Origin: Phycisphaerae bacterium
Lineage (GTDB): Bacteria > Planctomycetota > Phycisphaerae > UBA1845 > Fen-1342
DNA length: 64,000 bases
Direction of reading: 5' to 3'
Assembly: GCA_028279405.1 (NCBI GenBank)
Contig: JANQNU010000090.1
Location: 85,007-149,006, forward strand
Every line of letters begins with the position of its first letter. Positions within the stretch are counted from its first letter, which is position 1. Shown piece by piece: positions 26,084-34,568 of this stretch. The notes beneath the pieces were generated by a model. It saw only the letters and a list, made by a program, of their open reading frames with translations. It had not been told where the DNA came from and did not search any database. The position numbers and the translations under genes are program-made.

Positions 26084-27052
26084 TCACCCGAGAACCTGAC
26101 GCGTCCACTCTGTGAGCGGAGATTCGGCCGAAACCGGCAAATCGTTCGTATCCAGTCGGGGCAGCGTGAACAGGTCGTCAGTCCGCAGGTCGGCCAAGGC
26201 AACGCGGGTGGTCAAGCCAAGCGCGTACCCGCGATCGCGCAGCAACGCGCACGTCACCTCCGACCACGACCCGAACGGATAACACATCACGCGTTCCGCG
26301 GGGGCGACGCCGACGGAATCCAACAGCGCCGTGCAAGCGTCGATCTCGCGCGCCTGCTCATCGTGATCGAGGGCAGCCAGCCACTCGTGCGTCTCACCAT
26401 GCCCACCGACGAACATGTCCGCCGCATGCATCGCCATCAACTCGGCAACAGAGACGTAAAGCTGGTCGGCAAACGCAGCCTCGTCCGTCGTTACCCACTC
26501 TCGAAACAACATGTCGCAAAGCCGGCTGCGCATCGTGCGCGGCAACAACCGCTGCAACGCCCGTTTGATGAACAGCACACCCGGCGGATCAAATCGGCTC
26601 CGCTCGGTCAGCTCCCGACGGAGCGCTGCCGCATCCGGCGCGCCGAATTGCTCCCGGTGCTCGTCAATCAACGCGCAAACCCGGTGCTCGAGCGCATCGA
26701 CATCGCTCGCCGATGCGAGGACGAACTGGATCTTGTTCACATCGAGCACCCGTCGCCGACAAACAGACGCCACGGACGGAAAGAACGACCCCTGCCACCG
26801 ACGTCTCTGTAGTGCGGGCAATACCGTTTCGAAGTGCTCGCGGTACCCGTCGTCGAACGTCAACACGCAAGCGTTCGACGGTAACGCTTCGGGCACCGAC
26901 TGCGCCGCCAGTACGTCCTGCATCCGAACGACCGTGTAGTGCCGTGCGATATAGTCGAGTTGCCCATCGAACGCTTTCACGTCGCGCGCCTTGATCGCGC
27001 TGAACGGCGGCCGCGGATCGCGCACATAGTGATACATGACGATCGTCAGCAC
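26084..27052 (-). CDS. Polysaccharide deacetylase
   Basis: A carbohydrate esterase-4 protein of 322 residues. 'CVLTFDDGYREHF' (65-70 hold the metal-binding Asp pair), 'FVGGHGETHEWLA' (the H-x-x-x-H zinc motif) and 'VMCYPFGSWSEV' are the NodB-homology motifs in their usual order. About 120 extra residues separate motif 1 from motif 2, forming a helical insert. No signal peptide is seen, so it may be cytoplasmic, as in some polysaccharide-assembly loci. The GTG at 27052 overlaps the end of the GNAT gene by 7 nt; an ATG at 27037 is the alternative. Likely removes acetyl or formyl groups from an envelope glycan precursor. Confidence 0.88.
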   Translation of the reverse strand: MLTIVMYHYVRDPRPPFSAIKARDVKAFDGQLDYIARHYTVVRMQDVLAAQSVPEALPSNACVLTFDDGYREHFETVLPALQRRRWQGSFFPSVASVCRRRVLDVNKIQFVLASASDVDALEHRVCALIDEHREQFGAPDAAALRRELTERSRFDPPGVLFIKRALQRLLPRTMRSRLCDMLFREWVTTDEAAFADQLYVSVAELMAMHAADMFVGGHGETHEWLAALDHDEQAREIDACTALLDSVGVAPAERVMCYPFGSWSEVTCALLRDRGYALGLTTRVALADLRTDDLFTLPRLDTNDLPVSAESPLTEWTRQVLG

Positions 27053-28158
27053 GCCACACCACCCCAGTCCGCAGGCAACGGCCAGACGTTTGGACGATCC
27101 ATGTCGCCGTCAGACTTAACGACGTACAGCTCATTCGGCGTCAAGACCGGAGCATCCGCCGGCAAGCGCCAACACATGTTGATCGGCGATGCATTCCGCA
27201 ACGGCTGAAACAGCTGCGGTACGCGTCCGACAGCAGTCTCGTCAACCGGCTGCTGCACGAATCCGACCGCCGACAGCAACGGCCCGAGTCGGGCAGACGC
27301 ATGCTGAAAATCGGCCAGCACGCAGCACGCAGCCCGCCCCCAGGAAAGCACCCCGCTCAGCAACGCCGCGATCCCCTCCGACACACGTCCCTCCCACGCT
27401 CCACCGTCACGCGGCACGATTTCGATCAGGCGCAGCACGCGAACGCCATGGGCAGCCGAGTCCGCTCCCGCAATACAACGTTCGATCCGAGCGACGACGA
27501 AGCCATCCACGTGCGGTTTCCCGAAGAAACGGTACGTGTAGCCCGTCGATGCCGCATAACGCCAACGCCAGTAGCCGGAATCGCGATCGACTCCGAAGCG
27601 GAACCGGGGACGCACGGATTCTGCGAACAAGTCAGCAACCGCATCGGGGTTGAGCGTATTGGGGACGGCTGGCGCGACAGACGACACCTCGCTCGGCCAA
27701 TCGTCGCCGGGCGCATCGAGCAGCAAATCAGCGCCCGGTCGATCCAGGACCGCCAGATAACGGTTCAACCGCGGTAGAAAGTGGTAGCCGAAATGTTCGT
27801 AGATCGGCTTCACCGCCGCGTTGATCCCGAGACAAATGCAGCAGCTGAACTGCTCATGCAGGCGGCGCAGGGCAAACACGCCCAGCCCGCGATCGCGCAA
27901 GTCGGGACGCACGACCCACAACGCGAGTGCCACACCGTCGAGCAATTGGGCGTCCAGGAAATACTGTCCCGGGATAGCCCCCAGAAAGCCGACAATCTCA
28001 TTCTCGTGCGCGATCACGAGCGAAGCGCAACCGGAGCCGATACGATACTGCCAGTCGAACAGTTGCCGATGTGTAATGGGATGACCGGCGCGCCAGTGCG
28101 CGTCCAGCAACGCGGCCAACCGTGGCCAATCCGCAGCGTCGTACGGGCGAATCTCCAT
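27046..28158 (-). CDS. GNAT-family N-acetyltransferase
   Basis: A protein of 370 residues. The first 150 residues follow the GNAT fold: 'MEIRPYDAADWPRLAALLDAHW', then 'VIAHENEIVGFLGAIPGQYF', and the acetyl-CoA loop 'VVRPDLRDRGLGVFALRRLHEQF' followed by 'GINAAVKPIYEHFGYHFL'. A second, divergent half (about 170-370) may be another GNAT-like or FemAB-like lobe, with 'FGVDRDSGYWRWRY' typical of sugar-linked acetyltransferases in exopolysaccharide loci. First gene of a tight operon with the deacetylase (7-nt overlap) and the GT39 gene, which suggests work on an envelope glycan. The ATG at 28158 overlaps the start of the opposite gene. Confidence 0.82.
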   Translation of the reverse strand: MEIRPYDAADWPRLAALLDAHWRAGHPITHRQLFDWQYRIGSGCASLVIAHENEIVGFLGAIPGQYFLDAQLLDGVALALWVVRPDLRDRGLGVFALRRLHEQFSCCICLGINAAVKPIYEHFGYHFLPRLNRYLAVLDRPGADLLLDAPGDDWPSEVSSVAPAVPNTLNPDAVADLFAESVRPRFRFGVDRDSGYWRWRYAASTGYTYRFFGKPHVDGFVVARIERCIAGADSAAHGVRVLRLIEIVPRDGGAWEGRVSEGIAALLSGVLSWGRAACCVLADFQHASARLGPLLSAVGFVQQPVDETAVGRVPQLFQPLRNASPINMCWRLPADAPVLTPNELYVVKSDGDMDRPNVWPLPADWGGVAC

Positions 28159-29299
28159 GCCGCCAAATGGTATCCGAAAACGAGCCTTCCACGCCATCGC
28201 CAACTGGCGCTGGCCCACTCGCGCCGGCTTGCTTTCGGTCGCTATCATCGGGCCGTTGATGATCCTGTTCGTGAGCGGTTGTCCCGCGCTACCGACAGCG
28301 GAACTCGCGGACGCGAGGTTCGTGGTCGACGAGCGGCTCAGCGGCCAGACATTTCTCGAGCTGCCCGATTCCGGCGCCGCGGTCCCGATCTTCGACCACA
28401 TCGCGGATAAGAGCGGCAGCCACGCGCCGACAATCGCCGCCCTGGGCGACGGGACCCTGATCGTCGCGTGGTACGCCTACGATGGGCCGCACGAATTGCG
28501 CGGTGCCGACATCTATGTGAGCCGCCGGGAACCGCACGATGAAACCTGGTCGCGGCCGAACGCCGTCGTCGATCGTCGCGAGTCAGTGGGAAACCCGGTG
28601 CTGTTTGCCGAGGGTACGCGATTGTGGCTCTTCTTTGCGGTCGTTCCCGGAGGATGGAGCACGGCGCGCATCGAGTTCGTAACGTCGAACGACGCCGGCG
28701 TTACCTGGTCGGCACCCGCTGTGCTCAGCTCGCGACTCGGCAGCAATGTCCGCTACCCGCCGGTCCGCCTGGAATCGGGCGCCCTGCTGCTACCGGCTTA
28801 CGACGATCTGCTCCAGCGTTCGCTGTTCTTCGTGTCCGAGGACGACGGTACGCGCTGGTCGTTGCGCTCCGAACTCGCATCTCCTACCCGACCAGGGATC
28901 CAACCGGCCATGGTGCAGCGCGACGACGGAACGCTGTTAGCTGTTCTTCGTGCGGTGGGTGGCGGAACGAAGCTGGTCAGTGCGGAATCGAGCGACGAGG
29001 GACGCTCCTGGCGGGTCTGGAGCGACAGCGGTTTGTTTAACCCGGGAAGCCCCGCTGCGCTGACGCGCATCGGCCCGCAGGAACTGGCGCTGGTCTACAA
29101 CGACAGCCCCGCCAAACGTAACCCGCTGTCCATCGTCGTGTCGAACGACGACGGTCGCACGTGGGCGCCGCCGAAGGTGCTTGTCGATGCCGCCGGCGCC
29201 CACAGCTACCCCGCAACCGCGGTCACGGCGGATGCGCTGCACGTCGTGTACTCCCACGACCGCCGTTGGATCGGCTACGTTCGCTTGTCGCGACGATAG
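28157..29299 (+). CDS. Sialidase-like (Asp-box/BNR) lipoprotein
   Basis: A predicted lipoprotein of 380 residues. The hydrophobic stretch 'GLLSVAIIGPLMILFVSGC' ends in a lipobox (Cys about 42) after a long basic n-region. Five Asp-box (BNR) turns follow, S-x-D-x-G-x-T-W or close: 'SNDAGVTW', 'SEDDGTRW', 'SSDEGRSW' and 'SNDDGRTW', among others. These mark a six-bladed sialidase propeller. 'GSHAPTIAALGDGTLIVAWYA' and 'YPATAVTADALHVVYSH' complete the fold. Family members cleave sialic acids or related sugars; catalytic Glu/Tyr cannot be assigned by eye. The start is uncertain: the ATG at 28157 lies inside the opposite start codon and has no ribosome site; a TTG at 28229 would give a shorter n-region. 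Confidence 0.75.
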   Translation: MPPNGIRKRAFHAIANWRWPTRAGLLSVAIIGPLMILFVSGCPALPTAELADARFVVDERLSGQTFLELPDSGAAVPIFDHIADKSGSHAPTIAALGDGTLIVAWYAYDGPHELRGADIYVSRREPHDETWSRPNAVVDRRESVGNPVLFAEGTRLWLFFAVVPGGWSTARIEFVTSNDAGVTWSAPAVLSSRLGSNVRYPPVRLESGALLLPAYDDLLQRSLFFVSEDDGTRWSLRSELASPTRPGIQPAMVQRDDGTLLAVLRAVGGGTKLVSAESSDEGRSWRVWSDSGLFNPGSPAALTRIGPQELALVYNDSPAKRNPLSIVVSNDDGRTWAPPKVLVDAAGAHSYPATAVTADALHVVYSHDRRWIGYVRLSRR

Positions 29300-29451
29300 A
29301 GCCAAGAGCGCACACGCAGCTCGTGGGTAGTGGCCATCAAGATCCAACCGGACTGGTCTTCTTACCGGCTTTCGGTCCCGTCGAATGCGAAGAACGCGCA
29401 CGAGGACGCGATGGACCGACACCTTGTGCCCTTATTGTAGATGAGTCGGCG

Positions 29452-29520
29452 CCCCAGGGTTCTACCCTGGGGGACACAATGTGCTCGGCCAAACACGTCC
29501 CCCACCCTAGAAGGGTGGGG
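29452..29520. terminator. Two adjacent palindromes between convergent genes
   Basis: CCCCAGGGT-TCT-ACCCTGGGG (29452-29472) and CCCCACCCT-AGA-AGGGTGGGG (29500-29520). Both have perfect 9-bp stems and 3-nt loops, spaced 27 bp apart. No T-tract follows either one. They may stop or stabilise transcripts from the two converging genes; they also resemble repeat elements. Confidence 0.5.
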
Positions 29521-29547
29521 CACCTCACCGTTGAGCGAGGGCGGGGA

Positions 29548-31212
29548 CTATTGCTTTTGCGGCCCGCCGATCCCGAACCCGGAGAGCCCGAAGCGGTACT
29601 CAAACGCGCCGATGTCGACCAGCGGCGCTGTTCCTCGGCCCGAGTCCGGCGTCATTGGGTCGTCGATGAACCGCGGCTGCCCGTGCACGTCGAGCAGCAG
29701 CGTTGCGAACCCGCCGCGGGTTGCGAGGATGAACGTAATGACCGAGTTGTCGCCGGCGTCGATCAGCGGTGAGCCCGCAGAGAGCGTCAGATCGTCATCG
29801 GCCGTTCCGGCCTCCCCGTCCGGTCCGATCGGATCGCTGAACAACGGGTCGCTTCCGGTCGATCCCGGACCACCAACTCCGATGGGCAGGCCCATTACGC
29901 AACTATAGGAGAGGTTAACGACCCCCGGGGCATTGATCTGAGCGAGCAGCGGATCGTTGCCGCTGTCCTGATTGGCCCAGAGGATCGTGTTCGTGATCTG
30001 CACGCCGACCGCGTTGTTGAGCAGGACGCCGCCGGTGCTCGCCGCTGCGCGGTTTGCGTGAATCGTCAGCCCCATGAGAACGCCGAAAGCGCTGTTTTCC
30101 ATCGCGATGCCGGCGCCAAGCTGGGCGTCGTTACCGGCGATGACGGAGTTCATCAGCGTGATACCGCCGTTGGATTGCGAACCCACGGCGCCGCCAATCA
30201 GGGCGGCGTTACCGTGAAACAGGCACCCGCCGACAACTGCGTCCGTGTTGCCCCGAAGCGACAAAGCTCCGCCGCGCGCGGCTGCGGAGTTGAACCGGAA
30301 GTCGCAGTATTGAATGATCGGTCGGCTGCCAGTCTCGACAGCGATCGCGCCACCCTGCCCCGCCGAGTTCTGCCGAAACAGACAATCCACCATGATCGCG
30401 TCACTGGCCGACATGTGCACGGCGCCTCCGGCGCCAACAGCGGTGTTTTGCAGGAAGGTGCAGCGCGCGACCGTCGTGCTCGAACCGATGAGGAGCAGCC
30501 CGGCTCCGCGGTCGGCCAGGGCACCACCCGCCCCATCGCCCACGCCGCCGACAATCGTGAACCCGTCCAGCAAGGTCGCGTGATCGGTCCCGATGCCTGC
30601 GACGACGTGGTACGCGTTGTCATCGTGTGCGGTCAATCCGCCTTCAGCGTCGTTCTTGAGGAGGTCGCCGCTGAGGATCGTGGGGTTCGCGACGATGTCG
30701 CGCTGGTCACGACTGGTTTCGGTTCCTTCGAAGCCGCCATAAAGCTGCACGCCGTTGACGAGCCCGAAGGTTGCGTTTCGGCCGCCGCCACGTGACGGGT
30801 AGTAGGTACCGCCCGCGACCCAGACCTCGGTCACCAGGCCACCGCTGTCGAAGGCGGCATCGAGCGCCTGCTGGAGATCGTTGAAGGCATGCTGCCAGCA
30901 ACGCCCATTGCCAAGGCCGCGTGCCTCGGGGTCAACGTACCGAATTGGATTGACGGCCGTCCCGGTTTGCGGCCCACCACCGCCGACGGGGTCGGTAGCG
31001 TTCAGTTCATCGCAGCGGTCCTGCGTGGTATGCTCGACACCGTCGCCGCCGGCGGGATCATCGCGCTCGAGTCCCAACGTGACCACATGGAAACGGAGCG
31101 GCGACCCGATCGGAATCCTGATCAGCGCGGCGTGAGCAACCTGCCCCACCGCCAGCAGCCCGCCGACCAGCAACCCGACACCCAGCCTTCGCCGACGCGC
31201 GTCAACACTCAT
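29548..31212 (-). CDS. Secreted right-handed beta-helix protein
   Basis: An exported protein of 554 residues. Residues 1-28 form a signal peptide ('RRRRLGVGLLVGGLLAVGQVAHA'). 'RCWQHAFNDLQQALDAA' followed by 'VWVAGGTYYPS' is the usual entry of 'choice-of-anchor Q' and PbH1 proteins, next to a Pro/Gly-rich link. About residues 195-430 hold repeated beta-helix rungs such as 'GGAVHMSASDAIMVDCLFRQNSAGQGGAI' spaced by 23-27 residues. Near the end come 'SPLIDAGDNS' and 'DIGAFEY', the closing signature of this group. GGGAG 7 nt upstream supports the ATG at 31212. Its start overlaps the stop of the XRE-type gene (ATGA), so the two are cotranslated. Adhesin or polysaccharide-binding roles are possible. 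Confidence 0.88.
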   Translation of the reverse strand: MSVDARRRRLGVGLLVGGLLAVGQVAHAALIRIPIGSPLRFHVVTLGLERDDPAGGDGVEHTTQDRCDELNATDPVGGGGPQTGTAVNPIRYVDPEARGLGNGRCWQHAFNDLQQALDAAFDSGGLVTEVWVAGGTYYPSRGGGRNATFGLVNGVQLYGGFEGTETSRDQRDIVANPTILSGDLLKNDAEGGLTAHDDNAYHVVAGIGTDHATLLDGFTIVGGVGDGAGGALADRGAGLLLIGSSTTVARCTFLQNTAVGAGGAVHMSASDAIMVDCLFRQNSAGQGGAIAVETGSRPIIQYCDFRFNSAAARGGALSLRGNTDAVVGGCLFHGNAALIGGAVGSQSNGGITLMNSVIAGNDAQLGAGIAMENSAFGVLMGLTIHANRAAASTGGVLLNNAVGVQITNTILWANQDSGNDPLLAQINAPGVVNLSYSCVMGLPIGVGGPGSTGSDPLFSDPIGPDGEAGTADDDLTLSAGSPLIDAGDNSVITFILATRGGFATLLLDVHGQPRFIDDPMTPDSGRGTAPLVDIGAFEYRFGLSGFGIGGPQKQ

Positions 31213-32462
31213 GACACACTCCCGGAACCGCGAACGACCTTCGCGGTCTGAATGATCTTCCAACCCGTACTGCGAAACTCGGGAAAGCGACCCATCGTCC
31301 CCGTGATCAACCGCCGATCTTCATCATCGATGGTATACGGCAACTCCAGCCCCGTCGCGTCAACCAATGTCTCGTGCAACCGATACTGAACGCTGAAGAC
31401 CCGTTCACGCAGCGCCCAGTTGTCGAGTCGATCCGCGATCTCCAAGGCCTTGTTCGTAAAGATCGCCATATGCTGCTGCAGCGGTCGGCCCTCGAGGTGG
31501 CGCAGCGCAATGTTTGCGCCGAACACGCAGCACCACCCGTAGCTCTCGAGCGCGTCGGCCACCGGATCCGCCGCCGGGTCCACAACCGCCTCGAGCCGCG
31601 CGTTCAACTCATCGACCGCGTCCGCTGGCGCCAGACAGCCCGACTCCACCCGCACCTCGAACAACGCCGCCTCGGCCGTGGCCGCGATGCCCGACAACCG
31701 CTCGTCCCCAAGATCCTGCACCAGGCGCTCGTGCAACACCAAACAGTGCTCCAAATCCGCTTCAGCCCGCGCACAATAGTCAGCATGCTGCTCCGTCACT
31801 CGACCGAGCATGCGCCGAAATGCGTTGCCACGAACGTAGTACGTGAACGCTTCCGTCTTCCGATCGATCTCGTCTGTCGGCGGACTGGACCGGAACCACT
31901 CCACGACCACGTGCGCGTGAGCGATCGCCGAATCCAATTCCCACAAGGTGTAATGCGCGTTCGCGAGATTGGCCTGCAACTGCATTCGACGGGTCGTGCT
32001 GATCGGGCTCTGCTGAAGACCGCGGATCGCGGCATCCCGCGCATTGGTGAACCGCCCGAGACCGTCCCACGCGCCGACTTCGCGATTCGCGGCACGCGCA
32101 CGCTGCTCCGGTCCGTCGGCGATCGCATACATCTGCCGCGCGACGCGGGCCATCTCCGCGAACGCCCCCTCACAATGATGACGACGCGCCTGCGCATCCA
32201 GCGTCGCGAAATCCGCGCCGTTGCGCTGCAGCTCCTGCGGCGTCCCATGCCAGATGTACTCCACCACATCACCCACCGGCCACTCGAGAATGTCCGACAG
32301 GGCAACCAGCAGTTCCAGCTTGGGGTTGTCCGTGTTGGGAAACAACTTGGTCGAATCGCGATTCAGCGCCCGGGCCAGATCGGCCCGACTCCAACCACGA
32401 TAGACCCGTGCGAACTCGATGAGCTTATGCAGCCGTTCCTTGCGGTCCGCTGTCGGCACCAT
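31209..32462 (-). CDS. XRE-family regulator with helical-repeat C-terminus
   Basis: A protein of 417 residues. Residues about 10-65 form an XRE/Cro helix-turn-helix: 'LIEFARVYRGWSRADLARALN' and 'PKLELLVALSDILEWPVGDVVEYIW'. The remaining 350 residues are helical pairs with TPR character ('ARDAAIRGLQQSPISTTRRMQLQANLANAHYTLWE', written here in part), reminiscent of RRNPP-type sensors, which bind small peptides. No DNA-independent enzymatic motif is seen. AGAGG 7 nt upstream supports the ATG at 32462. The stop overlaps the ATG of the beta-helix gene by 4 nt, so regulator and surface protein form one operon. An inverted repeat near the probable -10 box (32509-32525) may be its own operator. Confidence 0.75.
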   Translation of the reverse strand: MVPTADRKERLHKLIEFARVYRGWSRADLARALNRDSTKLFPNTDNPKLELLVALSDILEWPVGDVVEYIWHGTPQELQRNGADFATLDAQARRHHCEGAFAEMARVARQMYAIADGPEQRARAANREVGAWDGLGRFTNARDAAIRGLQQSPISTTRRMQLQANLANAHYTLWELDSAIAHAHVVVEWFRSSPPTDEIDRKTEAFTYYVRGNAFRRMLGRVTEQHADYCARAEADLEHCLVLHERLVQDLGDERLSGIAATAEAALFEVRVESGCLAPADAVDELNARLEAVVDPAADPVADALESYGWCCVFGANIALRHLEGRPLQQHMAIFTNKALEIADRLDNWALRERVFSVQYRLHETLVDATGLELPYTIDDEDRRLITGTMGRFPEFRSTGWKIIQTAKVVRGSGSVS

Positions 32463-32924
32463 CGTACTGCCTCTGCTTTCTTTCCCGGTCCGTTGCTCGA
32501 AACGGAGAAATGGGTCGGTCCCATTATGGGCCACCCAAGTGCGACAGCCCACTATTTTTGCAAAAAAAGCAATCCCCGACCCAACCCCCAACCCGCGATG
32601 CGCCCGCCGCGGTTTGCCCCTGACGCCGACCTGTGCTCCTCCCCCGGAAACAGACCGATAACGCCGCGGCTGCCCGAAATGCTCCCGGGCCGACGCCGGT
32701 TAGCGCTGCGATTCTAGAGCCGGTGCATCGAAAACCCGACGCGTTTCCATATCCCGACGGCGTCCTGCGGCAAAATTCGACTTCACCGCGTCACCGATCA
32801 CGGATCGTGGCCGGGCGGAACCGGGACGCGGACCAACCCTGGGACCCCCGGCGCGGTCCGCTACTCGCAGATAGCGACCCCAGGTTCCAGTTCCGTCTTT
32901 GCGTATGCCGATTTCCAGGATGAG
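32463..32924. other. Intergenic stretch upstream of the XRE gene
   Basis: About 460 bp between the divergent XRE-type and small Cys protein genes. On the left it has the AATGGG-N5-CCCATT inverted repeat and a CATAAT box. The rest is GC-rich and lacks recognised RNA genes, repeats of the R1-R3 families or credible genes; the reading frame on the minus strand here lacks coding character. Confidence 0.4.
32509..32528 (-). promoter_or_regulatory. Possible promoter/operator of the XRE operon
   Basis: AATGGG (32509-32514) and CCCATT (32520-32525) are complementary around TCGGT, and overlap a -10-like CATAAT read on the minus strand (32523-32528). TGGG-CCA-CCCA follows at once. The arrangement would let a dimeric repressor cover the -10 box. 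No good -35 box is visible, so this is tentative. Confidence 0.3.
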
Positions 32925-33167
32925 ATGGACGAGTCGTTCGACTGCTACGATACGGAACCGGGTCCGGAGACTCCCGGCCAGGGCTCCGAAAACCAGGGAA
33001 GTCGGCCCTATATCGGCATCTCGTTCGAATGCTGCAACATCTACGTGCGCGTCTATCGCAAGCCGGAGGACATGCACTATCGAGCGCGTTGCCCGCGCTG
33101 CCTGCGCGAAGCCCGGCTGCGCGTCGGCCCCGGCGGTACCAGCGCCCGGATGTTCAGGGCATTCTGA
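32925..33167 (+). CDS. Small conserved-looking Cys protein
   Basis: An 80-residue protein. After an acidic, disordered lead (about 28 residues), it has 'YIGISFECCNIYVRVYRKPEDMHY' and 'RCPRCLREARLRVGPGGTSARMF'. The CxxC and the 'CC' pair look like a mononuclear zinc site. I recall similar short proteins ('FECC..Y.R.Y', 'RCPRC', 'R.GPGGT..R.F') in planctomycete genomes, but could not verify this. The ATG at 32925 is 4 nt after AGGA (32917-32920). Function unknown. Confidence 0.7.
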   Translation: MDESFDCYDTEPGPETPGQGSENQGSRPYIGISFECCNIYVRVYRKPEDMHYRARCPRCLREARLRVGPGGTSARMFRAF

Positions 33168-33258
33168 TCCCGCCCGTCGCTTCAGCGGTGGCGTCTCCGT
33201 CCCTGGCCACGTGCTTCTGCGGGCCCACCGCGTTGTCGCCGAGTTCGAACGCGACGTT

Positions 33259-33774
33259 TCACGGACGCCGCGGGACCAGGAAACTCAAGTGGTGGGCGGT
33301 GTGAATGCGATGGAGCTTCACCAGCGTCTCCTTGTCCAGCATACCGAACAACGGCGATGGCTTGAATGGCCCTGTGTGCGCTAGCAAGCGCTCGACAGCT
33401 TCGCTGAGCCTTGCGACCGACTCCGCATCGTCGCCGCCCGCGCTCGGAATTGTCCGCTTGTCGGTTGGCGTACCCCGGGGCCAGACCCCCGATTTCAGCA
33501 CCTTGTTCAGCTGACCGCGGGCCACCGTGTGTTTCAGGAGCCACGCGACCACGTTGAGCGGAAACGCAAACCGCGGGAACCCGTCGATGGGATACTCCAT
33601 CAACACCGCAAGGTGGTGGCAACACTGCGACAGGTCCCAGTTTCCCACACGCTCGTAGCCAGTTGCCAGCAAATGCTCGGCGTCACGAACGGCCTCGTCG
33701 AGGCTTGCGAATCGTAGCGGTCGTCGCCGCGTCGTGGTTGTTCCGATGGGGATCTCCTGGTTATTGGCCGTCAC
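33259..33774 (-). CDS. DUF1569 family protein (DinB-like)
   Basis: A protein of 171 residues. 'RPLRFASLDEAVRDAEHLLA' leads into 'WDLSQCCHHLAVLMEYPIDGFPRF', and the end has 'LHRIHTAHHLSFLVP'. These His-containing blocks are the DUF1569 signature and match a DinB-type four-helix bundle with a metal site (H-H near residue 53 and H-x-x-H-H near residue 160). Members are thought to be thiol- or metal-dependent transferases, but roles are unproven. The start ATG at 33774 is the only one that covers the conserved region. It converges with the small Cys protein and diverges from hpt. Confidence 0.85.
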   Translation of the reverse strand: MTANNQEIPIGTTTTRRRPLRFASLDEAVRDAEHLLATGYERVGNWDLSQCCHHLAVLMEYPIDGFPRFAFPLNVVAWLLKHTVARGQLNKVLKSGVWPRGTPTDKRTIPSAGGDDAESVARLSEAVERLLAHTGPFKPSPLFGMLDKETLVKLHRIHTAHHLSFLVPRRP

Positions 33775-33901
33775 TCGACCTGATGATAGCGCGGGGACCT
33801 AACCCGCCTTCATCGAGGCAGACATTGCACATCGGCGCACTGACCCTTGGTCGGACAACGCCTCCGTCTGTCCAAAGACGGGCCTGCAATTATGTCGGCC
33901 G

Positions 33902-33930
33902 GTGCAAGCCCGCGGCCGTTCCCGTATAAT
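33902..33930 (+). promoter_or_regulatory. Promoter of hpt with consensus -10 box next to the start codon
   Basis: TATAAT at 33925-33930 is a full -10 consensus; 17 bp upstream is GTGCAA (33902-33907), a weak -35 (3/6). The expected transcription start, 6-7 nt downstream of the -10 box, falls on the ATG at 33937, implying a leaderless mRNA. No ribosome-binding site precedes the ATG. Confidence 0.55.
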
Positions 33931-33936
33931 CCGCCC

Positions 33937-34476
33937 ATGGAAGAGGATGTGGCCCGTATTCTGATCCACCGCGAGGAGATCGAGCGGCGATTGGCGGATA
34001 TGGCCGAGGAAATCGCGCAGACCTACCACCGCGACGAGGAAGGGCTGACGCTGATCCCGGTGCTGGCCGGCTCGATCATCTTCCTGGCCGACCTGATGCG
34101 CAAGCTCCCGTTGAAAATGAAGATCGGCCTGGTCAGCGTGTCGGCGTACCCCGGTCGCACCACGCGTCCGACGGCACCGAAGACGGTCATCGAATTGACC
34201 GGCGACCTTGCCGGGCGTCACGTGCTGATTATTGACGATATACTCGATACGGGTCGCACGCTGCGAAAGGTGCGCGAGATGGTCCTGCAACGAGAACCGG
34301 CCAGCGTGCGAACTGCGGTGCTCTTGCGTAAGCCGAGCAAGGCGCCGCCGGACGTGAGCGCCGATTTCGTCGGGTTCGATATCGAGGATGAGTTCGTGGT
34401 CGGTTGCGGGCTGGACTATGACGACCACTACCGCAATTACCCGCATATTGGCGTCTTGCGCCCGGAGATCATGTGA
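33937..34476 (+). CDS. hpt: Hypoxanthine phosphoribosyltransferase
   Basis: A purine-salvage enzyme of 179 residues that joins PRPP with hypoxanthine (or guanine) to give IMP/GMP. The PRPP motif 'VLIIDDILDTGRTL' is at about 92-105. 'GLTLIPVLAGSIIFLADLMR' forms the early loop, and 'KPSKAPPDVSADFVGFDIEDEFVVGCGLDYD' with 'YRNYPHIGVL' closes the fold. The starting ATG at 33937 is the one at the family N-terminus ('MEEDVARILIHREEI'), directly downstream of a consensus -10 box. An earlier in-frame start would translate promoter DNA. The gene ends 92 bp before the PH-domain gene and diverges from the DUF1569 gene. Confidence 0.93.
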   Translation: MEEDVARILIHREEIERRLADMAEEIAQTYHRDEEGLTLIPVLAGSIIFLADLMRKLPLKMKIGLVSVSAYPGRTTRPTAPKTVIELTGDLAGRHVLIIDDILDTGRTLRKVREMVLQREPASVRTAVLLRKPSKAPPDVSADFVGFDIEDEFVVGCGLDYDDHYRNYPHIGVLRPEIM

Positions 34477-34568
34477 TCCGCGGGCCCGACCGGCGATCGA
34501 TCGCTGCCGGAACACGATCGTCGACACCGTCGGAAGAGAACGCCGACGCCCCGAGGGAGTATCAGCCC

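Noticed and set aside
31374..32717. Plus-strand frame of about 450 codons opposite the XRE gene
   Set aside because: No ribosome site or motif; the opposite strand has a clear HTH and a coupled operon structure.
32700..33077. Minus-strand frame of 125 codons upstream of the small Cys protein
   Set aside because: It overlaps the small plus-strand protein that has a CxxC core and a ribosome site; no motif of its own.
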